In this document: piece after piece, positions 9,581-18,512 of the stretch | Layout of the letters: each line of letters starts with the position of its first letter | How positions within the stretch are numbered: position 1 is the first letter of the stretch | Assembly: GCF_039596395.1 (NCBI RefSeq) | Contig: NZ_JBCNJT010000002.1 | Location: 372,001-436,000 of the forward strand | Source: Fluviicola sp. | GTDB taxonomy: Bacteria; Bacteroidota; Bacteroidia; Flavobacteriales_D; Crocinitomicaceae | DNA length: 64,000 nucleotides | Direction of reading: 5' to 3' | The notes under the pieces: generated by a model | Databases searched by the model: none | The model's input: the letters and a program-made list of their open reading frames with translations, nothing else | What the model was told of the DNA's origin: nothing | Program-made: the position numbers and the translations under genes

Positions 9581-12500
9581 ATGAAGAAAAAATTACTACT
9601 GGGTCTGGCAGGACTTTTAGTAGGAATTCAATCTGCTTTTGCGACGACCTGTCCATCAGCGATTGCACTTCCTGCGGCTCCTACCATGCCTTACACGGAT
9701 CCTTCTGTGGTATGTGGTGGGTCGAATGACATCGACTTTGCTTCAAACTACGACAACGGATTGGAAGCGCTGTACACCTGGACGCCTGCGACCAACTACA
9801 GCAATGTTACTGTCTCCTATACAGGTCAATCCTGGGTAGGGATTTTTATTTATCAGGGTTGTCCTACCTCAGGTGGAACACTGGTAACAAGTCAAACTAC
9901 CTCCGGTACATCTTTAACTACAGCTTCATTTAGCTTAACTGCTGGCGTACAATATTACATTATGTTCGACACCTGGCCATCACCGCCAAGTCCATGTGCA
10001 GGAAGCTTTACAATCAACGGTACGGTAGTTCCTCCTTGTACGGCTCCTCCAACAGCAGGAACTGTTTCAGCGGCGAGCAACCCGATCTGTCCTTCTGTTA
10101 ACAACGTGTTATCAGTAACAGGAGCTTCTTCAGGTACCGGATTGACTTACCAATGGCAAAGCTCCACTACAGGAGCAGCTGGTTCTTTCGCGAACATCGC
10201 AGGAGCAACTTCAGCTAGCTACACAAGTAACCAAACGGTAAATACTTATTACCGTCGTTATGTAACTTGTTCAGGAATGACAGATACATCTGCAGCACTT
10301 CTTGTAACAACAAACTCCTTCATTAACTGTTACTGTACAAGTAATTCTACCAGTACAGCAGATGAGGAAATTCTGAATGTATCTATCGGAACGCTTTTGA
10401 ATAACTCTTCTACGTGTTCTACAACAGGTGGTCCGGGATCAATCCAGAACCAGTATTCTAACTATGCGAACCTTCCTGCAACCAACTTAGTGCGTGGTGC
10501 AAGTTATCCTTTATCGGTACAAATCGGAACATGTGGTGGTAACTACAACAACACTACCCGTGTATACATCGATTTTAACCAAAACGGTTTGTTCACTGAT
10601 CCGGGAGAAACAGTTCTTTCACCGGCATACGTAAACGGTCCTCACACAGAAACAGGAACGTTGGTAATTCCTGTCGGAGCTGTTTTGGGTCAAACAAGAA
10701 TGCGTGTTGTAAACGTTGAAACTACAGGTACAGTTAACCCTTGTGGAACTTATACATGGGGTGAAACAGAAGACTACATCGTAAACATTATCTGTCCTAC
10801 TTTAACAGGTACAGGAGCCGTTGACCAGGGTATTTGTTCCGGTACAGCTGCTACATTTACAGGTACACCTTCTTATTCAGGTGCAACTATCAGCTGGTGG
10901 GATGCTCCAACAGGAGGTACTCAATTAGGAACCGGTAACTCATTTACTACTCCTTCTTTGACATCTTCAACAACTTATTATGTTCAGGAAGACTACACAG
11001 GATGTCCTTCTTCTGCTCGTGCAGATATCGAAGCAATTGTAACAGCTGTTGCGGTAACACTTGTTCCTATCAACGTTACTTGTAACGGTTTGTCAAACGG
11101 AAGCTTTACACAAACTGCTGTTAGCTGTGGTGTTGCTCCGTTCCAGTACTCTACAGACCAGGTTAGCTGGGGTCCAATCCCAACAAACCTTGCTGCAGGT
11201 ACTTATTTCTTCTATGTTCAGGATAACGTAGGTGGAGTGAGTGCACCAATCCAGGTGATCATTACTCAGCCATCTGCTCCAACAGCATTGAATGCATACA
11301 ACGTTACATTCTTCAACGCAATGGCAACATGGACTCCTCAAGGAAACGAAACAACATGGAACGTTCAGTACGGACCTGCTGGATTCACACTTGGATCAAG
11401 TCCTTTCCCTACTATGACCGGAGTAACAAATGACACGGTTCAAATTACAGGATTGACTGAAGATACAGATTACCAATTCTATGTTCAAGCAGGATGTACT
11501 ACATCTTCTGCATGGGCAGGACCATTCGCATTCTCAACAGATGTTCCTTTCTCAACATGGGATAGCCAGTGTGGACCTGGATTCACTCCAATCCAAACTA
11601 CAGGAACGGCATTGAACCTTGCGGATGATGCTTCTACTCCGATTACAACTACTAACCCGGTTTCATTCCAGGGAGTAACTTCAAACACGGTTACAGTTAG
11701 CAACAACGGATGGATTCAATTCGGAGCGGTAACTCTAAACGCATGGAACGTTGACTTGGATGATGAAGAAGGAAACGTATACTGGCAGGAAACAACAATC
11801 GGTGGTGATAACTACCTGATCGTAGAATGGTTCAACAGACCTAAATTCTCTACAGTTTCCGGTCAAAACGTAACATTTGAAATCGCAATCAATCAAACTA
11901 CAGGTGAGATTTTCTACTTGTATGATGATAAAGTATTCGGTGGTTCTCAAAGTGCTTATGACTACGCTGGTAACTTCGCAACAATCTCTGCTGTAGGACC
12001 AATGTCTACAACGACTATTTCTTACAATAGCCAGACATACTTACAAAACAATTCTTGTGTAAGATTCTACACTGCACTTTGTCCGAACGTTCAGAACATG
12101 GTAACACTTACTTATGCTGATGACGCTCAATTGAACTGGGATGCGGGTCCATACGGTGAAACAAACTGGACAATCGTATACGGATTGGACGGATTTGATC
12201 CAACAGTTGCCGGTCAGGAAATCGGAACATTGACAGTAAACAGCTCTGACGTAAACTTCGGTGGTACTTTAACACAGTTAACTTGCTACGATGCTTATAT
12301 CTACTCTGAGTGTCAGGCTGACAGCTTAACTTCTGACGGATTCCTTGTAAACTTCTGTACAAAACCATTGTGTTCTGATATTACAGGATTGGCAGGAGCA
12401 ACAGATGTTGACTCTCTTGAATTGACATGGAACTGGACAGCTTCAAGCATGGCTTACCCTGTAACAGGATTCAACATTCAATACGGAATGACAGGATTCA

Positions 12501-13867
12501 CTCTTGGAAACGGATTCATTCAGGATGCAACAGGAATTAACTTTGCAGATACAGTTCAAAATACAGCTTTGATGGCATCCGGTGTTTACCAGGTGTATGT
12601 TCAGGCTGAGTGTGACAACGGAACAACAGTAGATACTTCTAACTGGGTAGGACCAATTACATTGGTAATGCCGGTTACAAACGATGTTGTTTGTTCTCAG
12701 GAAGTACTTGCATTGAACCAGACTTACACGTTTAACAATACAGGTGCAGGTGTTTCTCTAAACGAAGCAAACATTGCTCCTCCTTCAACAGGTGCTCAAA
12801 CAACTACAGGATGGATTAACAATACATTGAACGGAACATTATGGTATACATTCGTAGCACCTCCTTCCGGTTCTGTAAGAGTTAACTCAACTGCAATTCC
12901 TTACAACGGACAGGCTGCTGTCTACAGTGCAACGAACTGTGCTGACTTCAACACATTCACGCTGGTTGCAGCAAACGATAACGAGATCGGTGGAACAAGT
13001 TTAGCTCCAAACTTCACAGTTTGTGGTTTGACTCCAGGAACTACTTATTACATCATGTACGACAAGTTTGATGCTACTACAGGTAACTTCAGCTTGAAAG
13101 TAACTGAGATCGTTCTTGAAGGTGGATCTGCTCTTCCTTTAACTGAGATCTGTTACGGTGCAAACGTAGATCTGTTCACAACAATTACAGGAAACAACAC
13201 AGGAGGTACATGGTCTTCCAACGTTCCATCTGTAAATGCTAGTATTACAGGTTCTGATTTCGAATCAAACGGTTTGGCTTACACAACTTTCGACTTCGAA
13301 TACCGCGTAGTTGACGGATGTGCTTACGATTCAATTATTTCTCAAGTGAAAGTTTATGCTCCATCTAACGCCGGACAAGACGGTGTGATTACAGCTTGTA
13401 GAAATGAGCCTATCGATTTGTTAGCAGGATTGAACGGAAATTCAGACCTGAACGGTGACTGGTATGATCCATCTGATGTGCTATTGTCAAGTTCTCAAAT
13501 TTGGACAGCAAACTTCCCTGGTCAGTATAACTACGATTATATTTCAGGAAACGGAGTTTGTCCGGATGATACAGCAAACGTTGTGGTAACTGTTACAAAC
13601 TGTAACTGGTTATCTGTAGACGAGAATGCATTGGAGGCAGTATCCCTTTATCCAAACCCTTCTACAGGTGTTGTATTCATTGAATCAACATTTACAGGAA
13701 ACTTTGATTTAGTGGTTACTGACATCAACGGACGTACTATTCAATCCGGAACAAGCGTTGCTGCCGGAACGAATACAGTAAACTTAAAAGAAGTTGAAAG
13801 AGGTACTTACTTCTTCAAACTTTCTACAGAGTCTGCTGAAAAAGTATTCCGCGTAGTCATTCAATAA
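9581..13867 (+). CDS. Giant GEVED/FN3 repeat protein with T9SS type A tail (paralogue)
   Basis: A 1428-residue secreted protein with the same plan as its upstream neighbour. Residues 1-21 are a signal peptide (ending QSAFA). An extra N-terminal domain of about 130 residues (CPSAIALPAAP start, then a jelly-roll-like stretch with GVQYYIMFDTW) replaces the first domain of the paralogue. Then come the Ig-like segment (TYQWQSSTTG), a GEVED domain (YIDFNQNGLFTDPGE, WGETEDYIVNI), an inserted Ig/SprB-like pair (about 405-565), FN3-like repeats and the shared C-terminal half. It ends in the type A sorting domain. The coding sequence is rich in ACA, GGA and AAC codons, giving it a compositional look that may reflect strong expression. 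A strong terminator follows. Function is inferred to be adhesive or matrix-forming. Confidence 0.9.
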   Translation: MKKKLLLGLAGLLVGIQSAFATTCPSAIALPAAPTMPYTDPSVVCGGSNDIDFASNYDNGLEALYTWTPATNYSNVTVSYTGQSWVGIFIYQGCPTSGGTLVTSQTTSGTSLTTASFSLTAGVQYYIMFDTWPSPPSPCAGSFTINGTVVPPCTAPPTAGTVSAASNPICPSVNNVLSVTGASSGTGLTYQWQSSTTGAAGSFANIAGATSASYTSNQTVNTYYRRYVTCSGMTDTSAALLVTTNSFINCYCTSNSTSTADEEILNVSIGTLLNNSSTCSTTGGPGSIQNQYSNYANLPATNLVRGASYPLSVQIGTCGGNYNNTTRVYIDFNQNGLFTDPGETVLSPAYVNGPHTETGTLVIPVGAVLGQTRMRVVNVETTGTVNPCGTYTWGETEDYIVNIICPTLTGTGAVDQGICSGTAATFTGTPSYSGATISWWDAPTGGTQLGTGNSFTTPSLTSSTTYYVQEDYTGCPSSARADIEAIVTAVAVTLVPINVTCNGLSNGSFTQTAVSCGVAPFQYSTDQVSWGPIPTNLAAGTYFFYVQDNVGGVSAPIQVIITQPSAPTALNAYNVTFFNAMATWTPQGNETTWNVQYGPAGFTLGSSPFPTMTGVTNDTVQITGLTEDTDYQFYVQAGCTTSSAWAGPFAFSTDVPFSTWDSQCGPGFTPIQTTGTALNLADDASTPITTTNPVSFQGVTSNTVTVSNNGWIQFGAVTLNAWNVDLDDEEGNVYWQETTIGGDNYLIVEWFNRPKFSTVSGQNVTFEIAINQTTGEIFYLYDDKVFGGSQSAYDYAGNFATISAVGPMSTTTISYNSQTYLQNNSCVRFYTALCPNVQNMVTLTYADDAQLNWDAGPYGETNWTIVYGLDGFDPTVAGQEIGTLTVNSSDVNFGGTLTQLTCYDAYIYSECQADSLTSDGFLVNFCTKPLCSDITGLAGATDVDSLELTWNWTASSMAYPVTGFNIQYGMTGFTLGNGFIQDATGINFADTVQNTALMASGVYQVYVQAECDNGTTVDTSNWVGPITLVMPVTNDVVCSQEVLALNQTYTFNNTGAGVSLNEANIAPPSTGAQTTTGWINNTLNGTLWYTFVAPPSGSVRVNSTAIPYNGQAAVYSATNCADFNTFTLVAANDNEIGGTSLAPNFTVCGLTPGTTYYIMYDKFDATTGNFSLKVTEIVLEGGSALPLTEICYGANVDLFTTITGNNTGGTWSSNVPSVNASITGSDFESNGLAYTTFDFEYRVVDGCAYDSIISQVKVYAPSNAGQDGVITACRNEPIDLLAGLNGNSDLNGDWYDPSDVLLSSSQIWTANFPGQYNYDYISGNGVCPDDTANVVVTVTNCNWLSVDENALEAVSLYPNPSTGVVFIESTFTGNFDLVVTDINGRTIQSGTSVAAGTNTVNLKEVERGTYFFKLSTESAEKVFRVVIQ

Positions 13868-13924
13868 GATAAAGTATTAGCGCAGTAATGAAGCATTGCT
13901 TCTGAAAAGCGTTAATAAATTCAT

Positions 13925-13967
13925 AAAAACCCCGAAGCGATGGAAACATCTGCTTCGGGGTTTTTTT
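13925..13967 (+). terminator. Rho-independent terminator after the second giant adhesin
   Basis: The arms AAAACCCCGAAGC and GCTTCGGGGTTTT pair, and the interior also pairs as GATG-GAAA-CATC with a single bulged T, giving a long hairpin with a GAAA loop. Seven T residues follow. Confidence 0.9.
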
Positions 13968-14003
13968 ATGCTCTTTGGTATTGCAAATCGGGCTTGCATT
14001 TGG

Positions 14004-14011
14004 TACTTTTG
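14004..14011 (+). promoter_or_regulatory. Promoter -7 element of the 3-hydroxyanthranilate dioxygenase gene
   Basis: TACTTTTG at 14004-14011 matches TAnnTTTG, with a TTGC near 13981 at about the -33 spacing. An AGGGA at 14022-14026 sits 7 bases before the second ATG (14034). Confidence 0.45.
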
Positions 14012-14033
14012 ATAAAAACACAGGGATATGTTA

Positions 14034-14552
14034 ATGCCATTTAATTTACATCAGTGGATCGAAGAAAACAGGGAGTTATTGAAACCACCTGTCGGGAATA
14101 AAAACCTTTACAAGGAAGCCGGCGATTTCATTGTCATGATCGTTGGAGGTCCGAATGCACGAAAAGATTACCACTTCAATGAGAGTGAAGAACTTTTCTA
14201 CCAGATTGAAGGTGATATCACGGTTGGTATCCAGCACGAAGGCAAGGCCAAGGACATTGTGATTAAAGAAGGCGAAATGTTCCTGCTTCCCGCACGCATT
14301 CCTCATAACCCGCGTCGTGGCGAAAATACGGTTGGTTTGGTGATTGAGCGCGTTCGCAAGAACACGGACATGCAGGACGGTCTATTCTGGTTCTGCGAAA
14401 AATGCAACCACGAATTGAAACACTACCGTTTCAAACTGGATAATATCGAAAAGGATTTTCTGCCCCGCTTTAAGGAGTTTTACAATTCGGAAGAAATGAG
14501 AACCTGCTCGGTGTGCGGACATCAAATGGAGGCCGATCCAAAATTCATTTAA
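14034..14552 (+). CDS. 3-hydroxyanthranilate 3,4-dioxygenase
   Basis: Opens the ring of 3-hydroxyanthranilate with O2 in the kynurenine route from tryptophan to quinolinate/NAD or to catabolism; cytoplasmic. From the ATG at 14034 the protein has 172 residues. The cupin iron ligands are visible as His47, Glu53 (in YHFNESEE) and His91 (IPHNP), and Arg43 fits the substrate-binding position. The C-terminus has the second metal site of the bacterial enzymes: Cys121/Cys124 and Cys159/Cys162, rubredoxin-like. The ATG at 14028 is also in frame but directly abuts the AGGGA sequence; the second ATG gives a normal 7-base spacing and the family's usual PFN start. No other kynurenine genes are adjacent. 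Confidence 0.93.
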   Translation: MPFNLHQWIEENRELLKPPVGNKNLYKEAGDFIVMIVGGPNARKDYHFNESEELFYQIEGDITVGIQHEGKAKDIVIKEGEMFLLPARIPHNPRRGENTVGLVIERVRKNTDMQDGLFWFCEKCNHELKHYRFKLDNIEKDFLPRFKEFYNSEEMRTCSVCGHQMEADPKFI

Positions 14553-14604
14553 GCGGAATTGTTACTTTTACCAAAAAACGAATTTACCCAGAAAAACAAC
14601 TCGT

Positions 14605-15138
14605 ATGCACTTTTTTGTCGGAATCATCTTTCCTATTCTTATTTCAATCATCTCCGGCGGCGGAGTATTGCTAATGGCTTATTTGTTCCTAAAAAAAACG
14701 GGAGACCGTGAGATCAGGGCTGCGCAAATCGAATTAAAAAAAGAGCGCCAGAAACACTTCCTTCCGATGCGTGTGGAAGCTTATCAGCGTGCTGCACTTT
14801 TAATGGAGCGTATCCATCCCGGAAGTTTGGTTATGCGCCTTCACAACCCCGGACTTCCTGCCCGTAAACTTCAAACGGATTTGTTACAGGCTATCCGTGA
14901 AGAATACGATCACAATGTGTCACAGCAAATGTTCGTTTCCCCGCAGGCATGGGACATGGTCCGAAATTCCAAGGAAGAAACAATCAAGATCATCAATTTA
15001 GCTGGTCAGCAGATGGATGCAACGGCTCTTTCAACAGACATGGCAGCAAAAATATTTGAAATCGTAGCAGAAGTAGGAAAACTTCCTACAGAGATTACGG
15101 TTGAATTTCTGCGAAAAGAATTACAGGAATTATTTTAA
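14605..15138 (+). CDS. Conserved membrane-anchored protein of unknown function
   Basis: A 177-residue protein with one N-terminal membrane helix (about residues 4-28) followed by a basic, helix-rich cytoplasmic part. Residues 33-52 look like a coiled coil (EIRAAQIELKKERQKHF), followed by LPMRVEAYQRAALLMERI and a C-terminal helical region. I recognise it as a conserved Bacteroidota family (I believe the one catalogued as DUF7935), but no function is known to me. It lies 52 bases after the dioxygenase and could be co-transcribed with it. Confidence 0.75.
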   Translation: MHFFVGIIFPILISIISGGGVLLMAYLFLKKTGDREIRAAQIELKKERQKHFLPMRVEAYQRAALLMERIHPGSLVMRLHNPGLPARKLQTDLLQAIREEYDHNVSQQMFVSPQAWDMVRNSKEETIKIINLAGQQMDATALSTDMAAKIFEIVAEVGKLPTEITVEFLRKELQELF

Positions 15139-15142
15139 TCGT

Positions 15143-15232
15143 TTAAAAGGTGGCTTCGACTTCGCTCAGTCACCCTTTTAAGATCATTCGCTAAACCGAA
15201 GAACACTGAGTGTAGCCGAAGTGTGAACTTTT
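15143..15232. repeat. Bacteroidota CTTCG...CTCAG inverted-repeat element
   Basis: Between two convergent genes. The outer arms TTAAAAGG (15143-15150) and CCTTTTAA (15174-15181) enclose CTTCGACTTCGCTCAGT (from 15154). A diverged inverted copy, CACTTCGGCTACACTCAGTG, reads on the minus strand from 15232 to 15213. The core CTTCGxCTxCxCTCAGT is a word I know as widely dispersed in intergenic regions of this phylum. It may act as a bidirectional transcript end. Confidence 0.65.
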
Positions 15233-15246
15233 GAAACTTACATCAA

Positions 15247-15462
15247 TCATTTCAACACGATACGGACTTCATCGCCTACTTCGATGACATCTCCTGCAAC
15301 CAGTTTCGCACGTTTCCGCGTTTCCAATTCACCGTTCCGGTACACTTCTTCGTCTTCAACGATCATTTTTGCATGACCACCGGTTTGAGCGATCCCCGTA
15401 GCCTTCAGTAAGCCCAGTAACTCTATAAATTCCCCGTTAATGGTAAATTCGATCTTTTCCAT
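15247..15462 (-). CDS. Small S4-domain RNA-binding protein (YbcJ-like)
   Basis: A 71-residue protein that is essentially a single S4 RNA-binding domain: ELLGLLKATGIAQTGGHAK corresponds to the first helices, then VEDEEVYRNGELETRKRAKL and a closing beta strand GDEVRIVLK. Single-domain S4 proteins of the YbcJ/YaaA type bind structured RNA, and their targets are mostly unknown. The length is normal for the family. It is on its own, about 115 bases downstream of meaB on the same strand. Confidence 0.88.
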   Translation of the reverse strand: MEKIEFTINGEFIELLGLLKATGIAQTGGHAKMIVEDEEVYRNGELETRKRAKLVAGDVIEVGDEVRIVLK

Positions 15463-15576
15463 GGGATAAAGTTAACCCTTTCTTTTCTGTAGCGCAGCAT
15501 TTTCATTAAACACCGTCAAAAAACAGGTTTCTACCGCAAGAGTTCCGGCTGGAAAAGAAGCTTTTCTATTTTTGAT

Positions 15577-16617
15577 TTAGTAATCGACGTTTTTTCTATA
15601 GAGCCTATAAATTTCTTCGGCAGCTTCAAAGGCGGAAATAGTTCCGTTCTCCACTTCCAAGCCTTTTGCTCCGATATAGGCTCTTGTTTTTTCCTGCGCC
15701 CACAATCCTTGCATCAGCAGATCTTTTAAGGTTTCGTGCATCCAGTTCAGATCCTGGTGTTTGCGCTTGGAATCAAAGCTTCCGTTCAGTTTGGTATGCC
15801 GTTCAAACCGTTCGATCATTTCCCAAACCTCATCAATATTCGTATTTTCCAATGAACTGCAGGTCTTCACTTCCGGGATCCAGCCATTGGAAGCCGGTGG
15901 GAATAAATGAATGGCATTCTTCAATTCCCGGGAAGCCAGTTTCGCTTTATTTACATTGTCACCATCCGACTTTGTAACAGCCAAACCATCGGCCATTTCC
16001 ATAATTCCTCGTTTGATTCCCTGGAGTTCATCGCCGGCACCGGCCAAAAGAAGCAGGAGGAAAAAATCGACCATGGAATGGACCATAATCTCCGATTGTC
16101 CCACTCCGACCGTTTCGATCAGCAGCACGTCAAATCCGGCGGCTTCGCAAAGAATAATTGTTTCACGGGTTTTGCGCGCAACGCCACCCAACGTATTTCC
16201 TGCAGCAGAGGGCCGGATAAACACCCGCGGATTTTGGGACAAGGTTTCCATACGGGTCTTATCGCCCAAAATACTTCCGCCCGTTCGTTCGCTGCTCGGA
16301 TCAATAGCCAAAACAGCCACTTTTTTGCGGGTCTTTAAAATGGTATGCCCGAATTTCTCAATGAAAGAGCTTTTTCCTACTCCGGGAACCCCGGTGATCC
16401 CGATACGCAATGAATTTCCCGAGAACGGCAGGCACAAACGGATCAATTCCTTAGCCGTTTCCAAATCCGCTTCGCGTGTACTTTCGAGCAAGGTAATCGC
16501 CCCGCTCAGAGCAGTTGCATCTCCCTGGCGAATCGCCTCAAACAGCTTTTCTGCCGTCCGGTCTTCGCGCATTTTCTTCCGGGAAGAGAACCATTCTTCA
16601 AGACGTTTTTCGTTCAT
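15577..16617 (-). CDS. meaB: Methylmalonyl-CoA mutase-associated GTPase MeaB
   Basis: A G3E-family P-loop GTPase of 346 residues that protects and reactivates adenosylcobalamin-dependent methylmalonyl-CoA mutase by gating cofactor loading. The P-loop GVPGVGKSS is at residues 76-84, the segment LAIDPSSERTGGSILGDKTRM follows, the G3-like ETVGVGQSE lies in the middle, and the base-recognition motif reads TKSDGDN. Length and motifs are normal for ArgK/MeaB. It starts 3 bases after the cytidine deaminase stop, so the two are probably co-transcribed. The mutase genes are not in the window. Confidence 0.95.
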   Translation of the reverse strand: MNEKRLEEWFSSRKKMREDRTAEKLFEAIRQGDATALSGAITLLESTREADLETAKELIRLCLPFSGNSLRIGITGVPGVGKSSFIEKFGHTILKTRKKVAVLAIDPSSERTGGSILGDKTRMETLSQNPRVFIRPSAAGNTLGGVARKTRETIILCEAAGFDVLLIETVGVGQSEIMVHSMVDFFLLLLLAGAGDELQGIKRGIMEMADGLAVTKSDGDNVNKAKLASRELKNAIHLFPPASNGWIPEVKTCSSLENTNIDEVWEMIERFERHTKLNGSFDSKRKHQDLNWMHETLKDLLMQGLWAQEKTRAYIGAKGLEVENGTISAFEAAEEIYRLYRKNVDY

Positions 16618-16620
16618 CGT

Positions 16621-17094
16621 TTACTTTACTCCAAAAGGAAATACCAAAATATCTTTTATACTGTCGAAAATCCAGGTTTTCCCGTCGCGGGAAACCAAAA
16701 TAATCCGGATCGGTTCGTCCTGGCGCATTTCCGATTCTGCAAGAACCTGCCGGCACGAACCACACGGAGAAACACATTCGTCTGCCGCAATCAGATCTCC
16801 GTCAGCGACCACCACAATGGTCTTTATGGTTGTGCCGGGATAATTCGCTCCTGCATAGAAAAGCGCAACCCGTTCCGCACACAAACCACTCGGATAAGCA
16901 ATGTTTTCCTGGTTATTCCCCTTCACAATCGTTCCGTCGGCCAGTAAAACCGCCGCTCCGACCTTGAAATCGCTGTAAGGAGCATAGGCGCTTTCTGCTG
17001 CCTCGTGCGCCTTTTCAATCAAAAGTTGCTCGGAGTCAGGAAGTTCTTTCCAATGGTCCAGCCATTCGTAATGGATCGTCAGTTGCTTTTTCAT
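16621..17094 (-). CDS. cdd: Cytidine deaminase
   Basis: Zinc-dependent hydrolytic deamination of cytidine and deoxycytidine to (deoxy)uridine in pyrimidine salvage; cytoplasmic. The zinc site is complete: Cys72 and catalytic Glu74 in CAERVAL, and Cys111/Cys114 in PCGSCRQ. At 157 residues it is a homotetrameric-type enzyme with a short N-terminal extension. It heads a two-gene unit with meaB. The promoter should lie in the 97-bp divergent gap shared with mtaB. Confidence 0.95.
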   Translation of the reverse strand: MKKQLTIHYEWLDHWKELPDSEQLLIEKAHEAAESAYAPYSDFKVGAAVLLADGTIVKGNNQENIAYPSGLCAERVALFYAGANYPGTTIKTIVVVADGDLIAADECVSPCGSCRQVLAESEMRQDEPIRIILVSRDGKTWIFDSIKDILVFPFGVK

Positions 17095-17140
17095 GTGAAT
17101 CTATAGTCTAACAAATATAACGATTAGTTGCACTGGGATT

Positions 17141-17170
17141 TTTGTACAGACTTGAAAATGTCTATCTTTG
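17141..17170 (+). promoter_or_regulatory. Bacteroidota-type promoter of mtaB
   Basis: TTTG at 17141-17144 and TATCTTTG at 17163-17170, with 18 bases between them. This is a good match to the -33/-7 consensus of the phylum and lies 21 bases upstream of the ATG at 17192. Its position argues against the upstream TTG (17168) as a start codon, since that TTG lies inside the -7 element. Confidence 0.65.
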
Positions 17171-17191
17171 TGCCCTCAATTCTGCAAAAAA

Positions 17192-18511
17192 ATGCAACAG
17201 TTTAAGAAAGTCGCTTTTTATACCCTTGGATGCAAACTGAATTTTTCAGAGACATCTACTATTTCCAGGCTTTTTGAAAACGCAGGTTTTGCAAAGGTTG
17301 ACTTCGAGGAAACGCCTGATATTTTGGTTATTAACACTTGTTCGGTTACTGAAAATGCCGACAAAAAATGCAAGCAACTTGTCAGACGTGCCAAAAAGAT
17401 CAACCCGGAAGTTTATGTGGCAATTATCGGGTGTTATGCACAATTAAAACCGACTGAAATTGCACAAATTCCGGGAGTTTCTCTGGTTTTGGGTGCGAAT
17501 GAGAAATTCAATATCGTTGAGCATTTGGAACAGAATGAGAAGGAGAAACAGCATGAGGAGTTACAGCAAGCTACTGTGAAGTTTGAAAATATCAAGCAAA
17601 CAACCAGCTTTATTCCTTCACATTCCATGGGCGACCGTACCCGGTCTTTCTTAAAAGTACAGGATGGCTGCGATTATTTCTGTACGTTCTGTACCATTCC
17701 ATTGGCACGCGGGAAAAGCAGGAATGCAAGCATTGCAGAAACGGTTTCCGAAGCACAAAAAATTGCAGATACAAAAATCAAAGAAGTGGTGCTTACCGGT
17801 GTCAATATCGGTGATTTCGGACAAGGAGCAGACGAGAATTTCTTCGAATTGGTGAAAGCACTTGACGAGGTAAACGGAATAGACCGTTACCGCATTTCTT
17901 CGATCGAACCGAACTTATTGAGCGATGAAATCATTCAATTTACATTGGAAGATTCCAAACGTTTCGTTCCGCATTTCCACATTCCGCTTCAATCGGGAAG
18001 TAACCGTTTGTTGAAAGCAATGCGCCGGAAATACCTGCGTGAATTGTACGTGGAACGCGTTCAGCATATCAAAAAACTGCGTCCCGACTGCGCCATCGGT
18101 GTGGACGTTATTGTAGGATTTCCGGGAGAAACGGACGAAGAATTTATGGAAACCGTTGATTTCCTGAAAGATCTGGACGTTTCGTATTTACACGTATTTA
18201 CCTATTCCGAGCGCGCAAATACAACGGCTGTAAAATTGGGAGATCCTGTTCCGAACCAGGTCAGAGCGCAGCGAAGCAAACAGCTTCACATTCTTTCCGA
18301 CAAGAAAAAACGGGCGTTTTACGAATCTCAGGTAGGTTCCAGAAGAACCGTTTTATTCGAAGCGGAAGAGGACGAAGGGATCATGTATGGTTTCACGGAA
18401 AATTATGTGAAGGTAAAAACGCTTTTCAACCCGGATCTGGTAAACCAAATGCAAACGGTACAACTTACGGAAATAGACCGCGATGGTGTTCTGAAATGTG
18501 AATTCATCTAA
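17192..18511 (+). CDS. mtaB: tRNA t6A37 methylthiotransferase MtaB
   Basis: A radical-SAM enzyme that adds a methylthio group to threonylcarbamoyladenosine at position 37 of ANN-decoding tRNAs. The 439-residue protein has the N-terminal MTTase domain with cluster cysteines Cys14, Cys50 and Cys81, the radical-SAM motif Cys160-xxx-Cys164-xx-Cys167, the VDVIVGFPGETDEEF stretch and a C-terminal TRAM-like region (from about 370). The order and the TLGCKLNFSE start place it in the MtaB rather than the MiaB or RimO branch. I use the ATG at 17192; the frame extends upstream to a TTG inside the promoter. The next gene begins one base after its stop. Confidence 0.95.
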   Translation: MQQFKKVAFYTLGCKLNFSETSTISRLFENAGFAKVDFEETPDILVINTCSVTENADKKCKQLVRRAKKINPEVYVAIIGCYAQLKPTEIAQIPGVSLVLGANEKFNIVEHLEQNEKEKQHEELQQATVKFENIKQTTSFIPSHSMGDRTRSFLKVQDGCDYFCTFCTIPLARGKSRNASIAETVSEAQKIADTKIKEVVLTGVNIGDFGQGADENFFELVKALDEVNGIDRYRISSIEPNLLSDEIIQFTLEDSKRFVPHFHIPLQSGSNRLLKAMRRKYLRELYVERVQHIKKLRPDCAIGVDVIVGFPGETDEEFMETVDFLKDLDVSYLHVFTYSERANTTAVKLGDPVPNQVRAQRSKQLHILSDKKKRAFYESQVGSRRTVLFEAEEDEGIMYGFTENYVKVKTLFNPDLVNQMQTVQLTEIDRDGVLKCEFI

Positions 18512-18512
18512 A

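Noticed and set aside
15911-16843. A 310-codon open frame on the plus strand opposite meaB and cdd
   Set aside because: It lies entirely over two well-supported minus-strand genes, has no recognisable domain and shows the Ser/Arg-rich pattern of a shadow frame.
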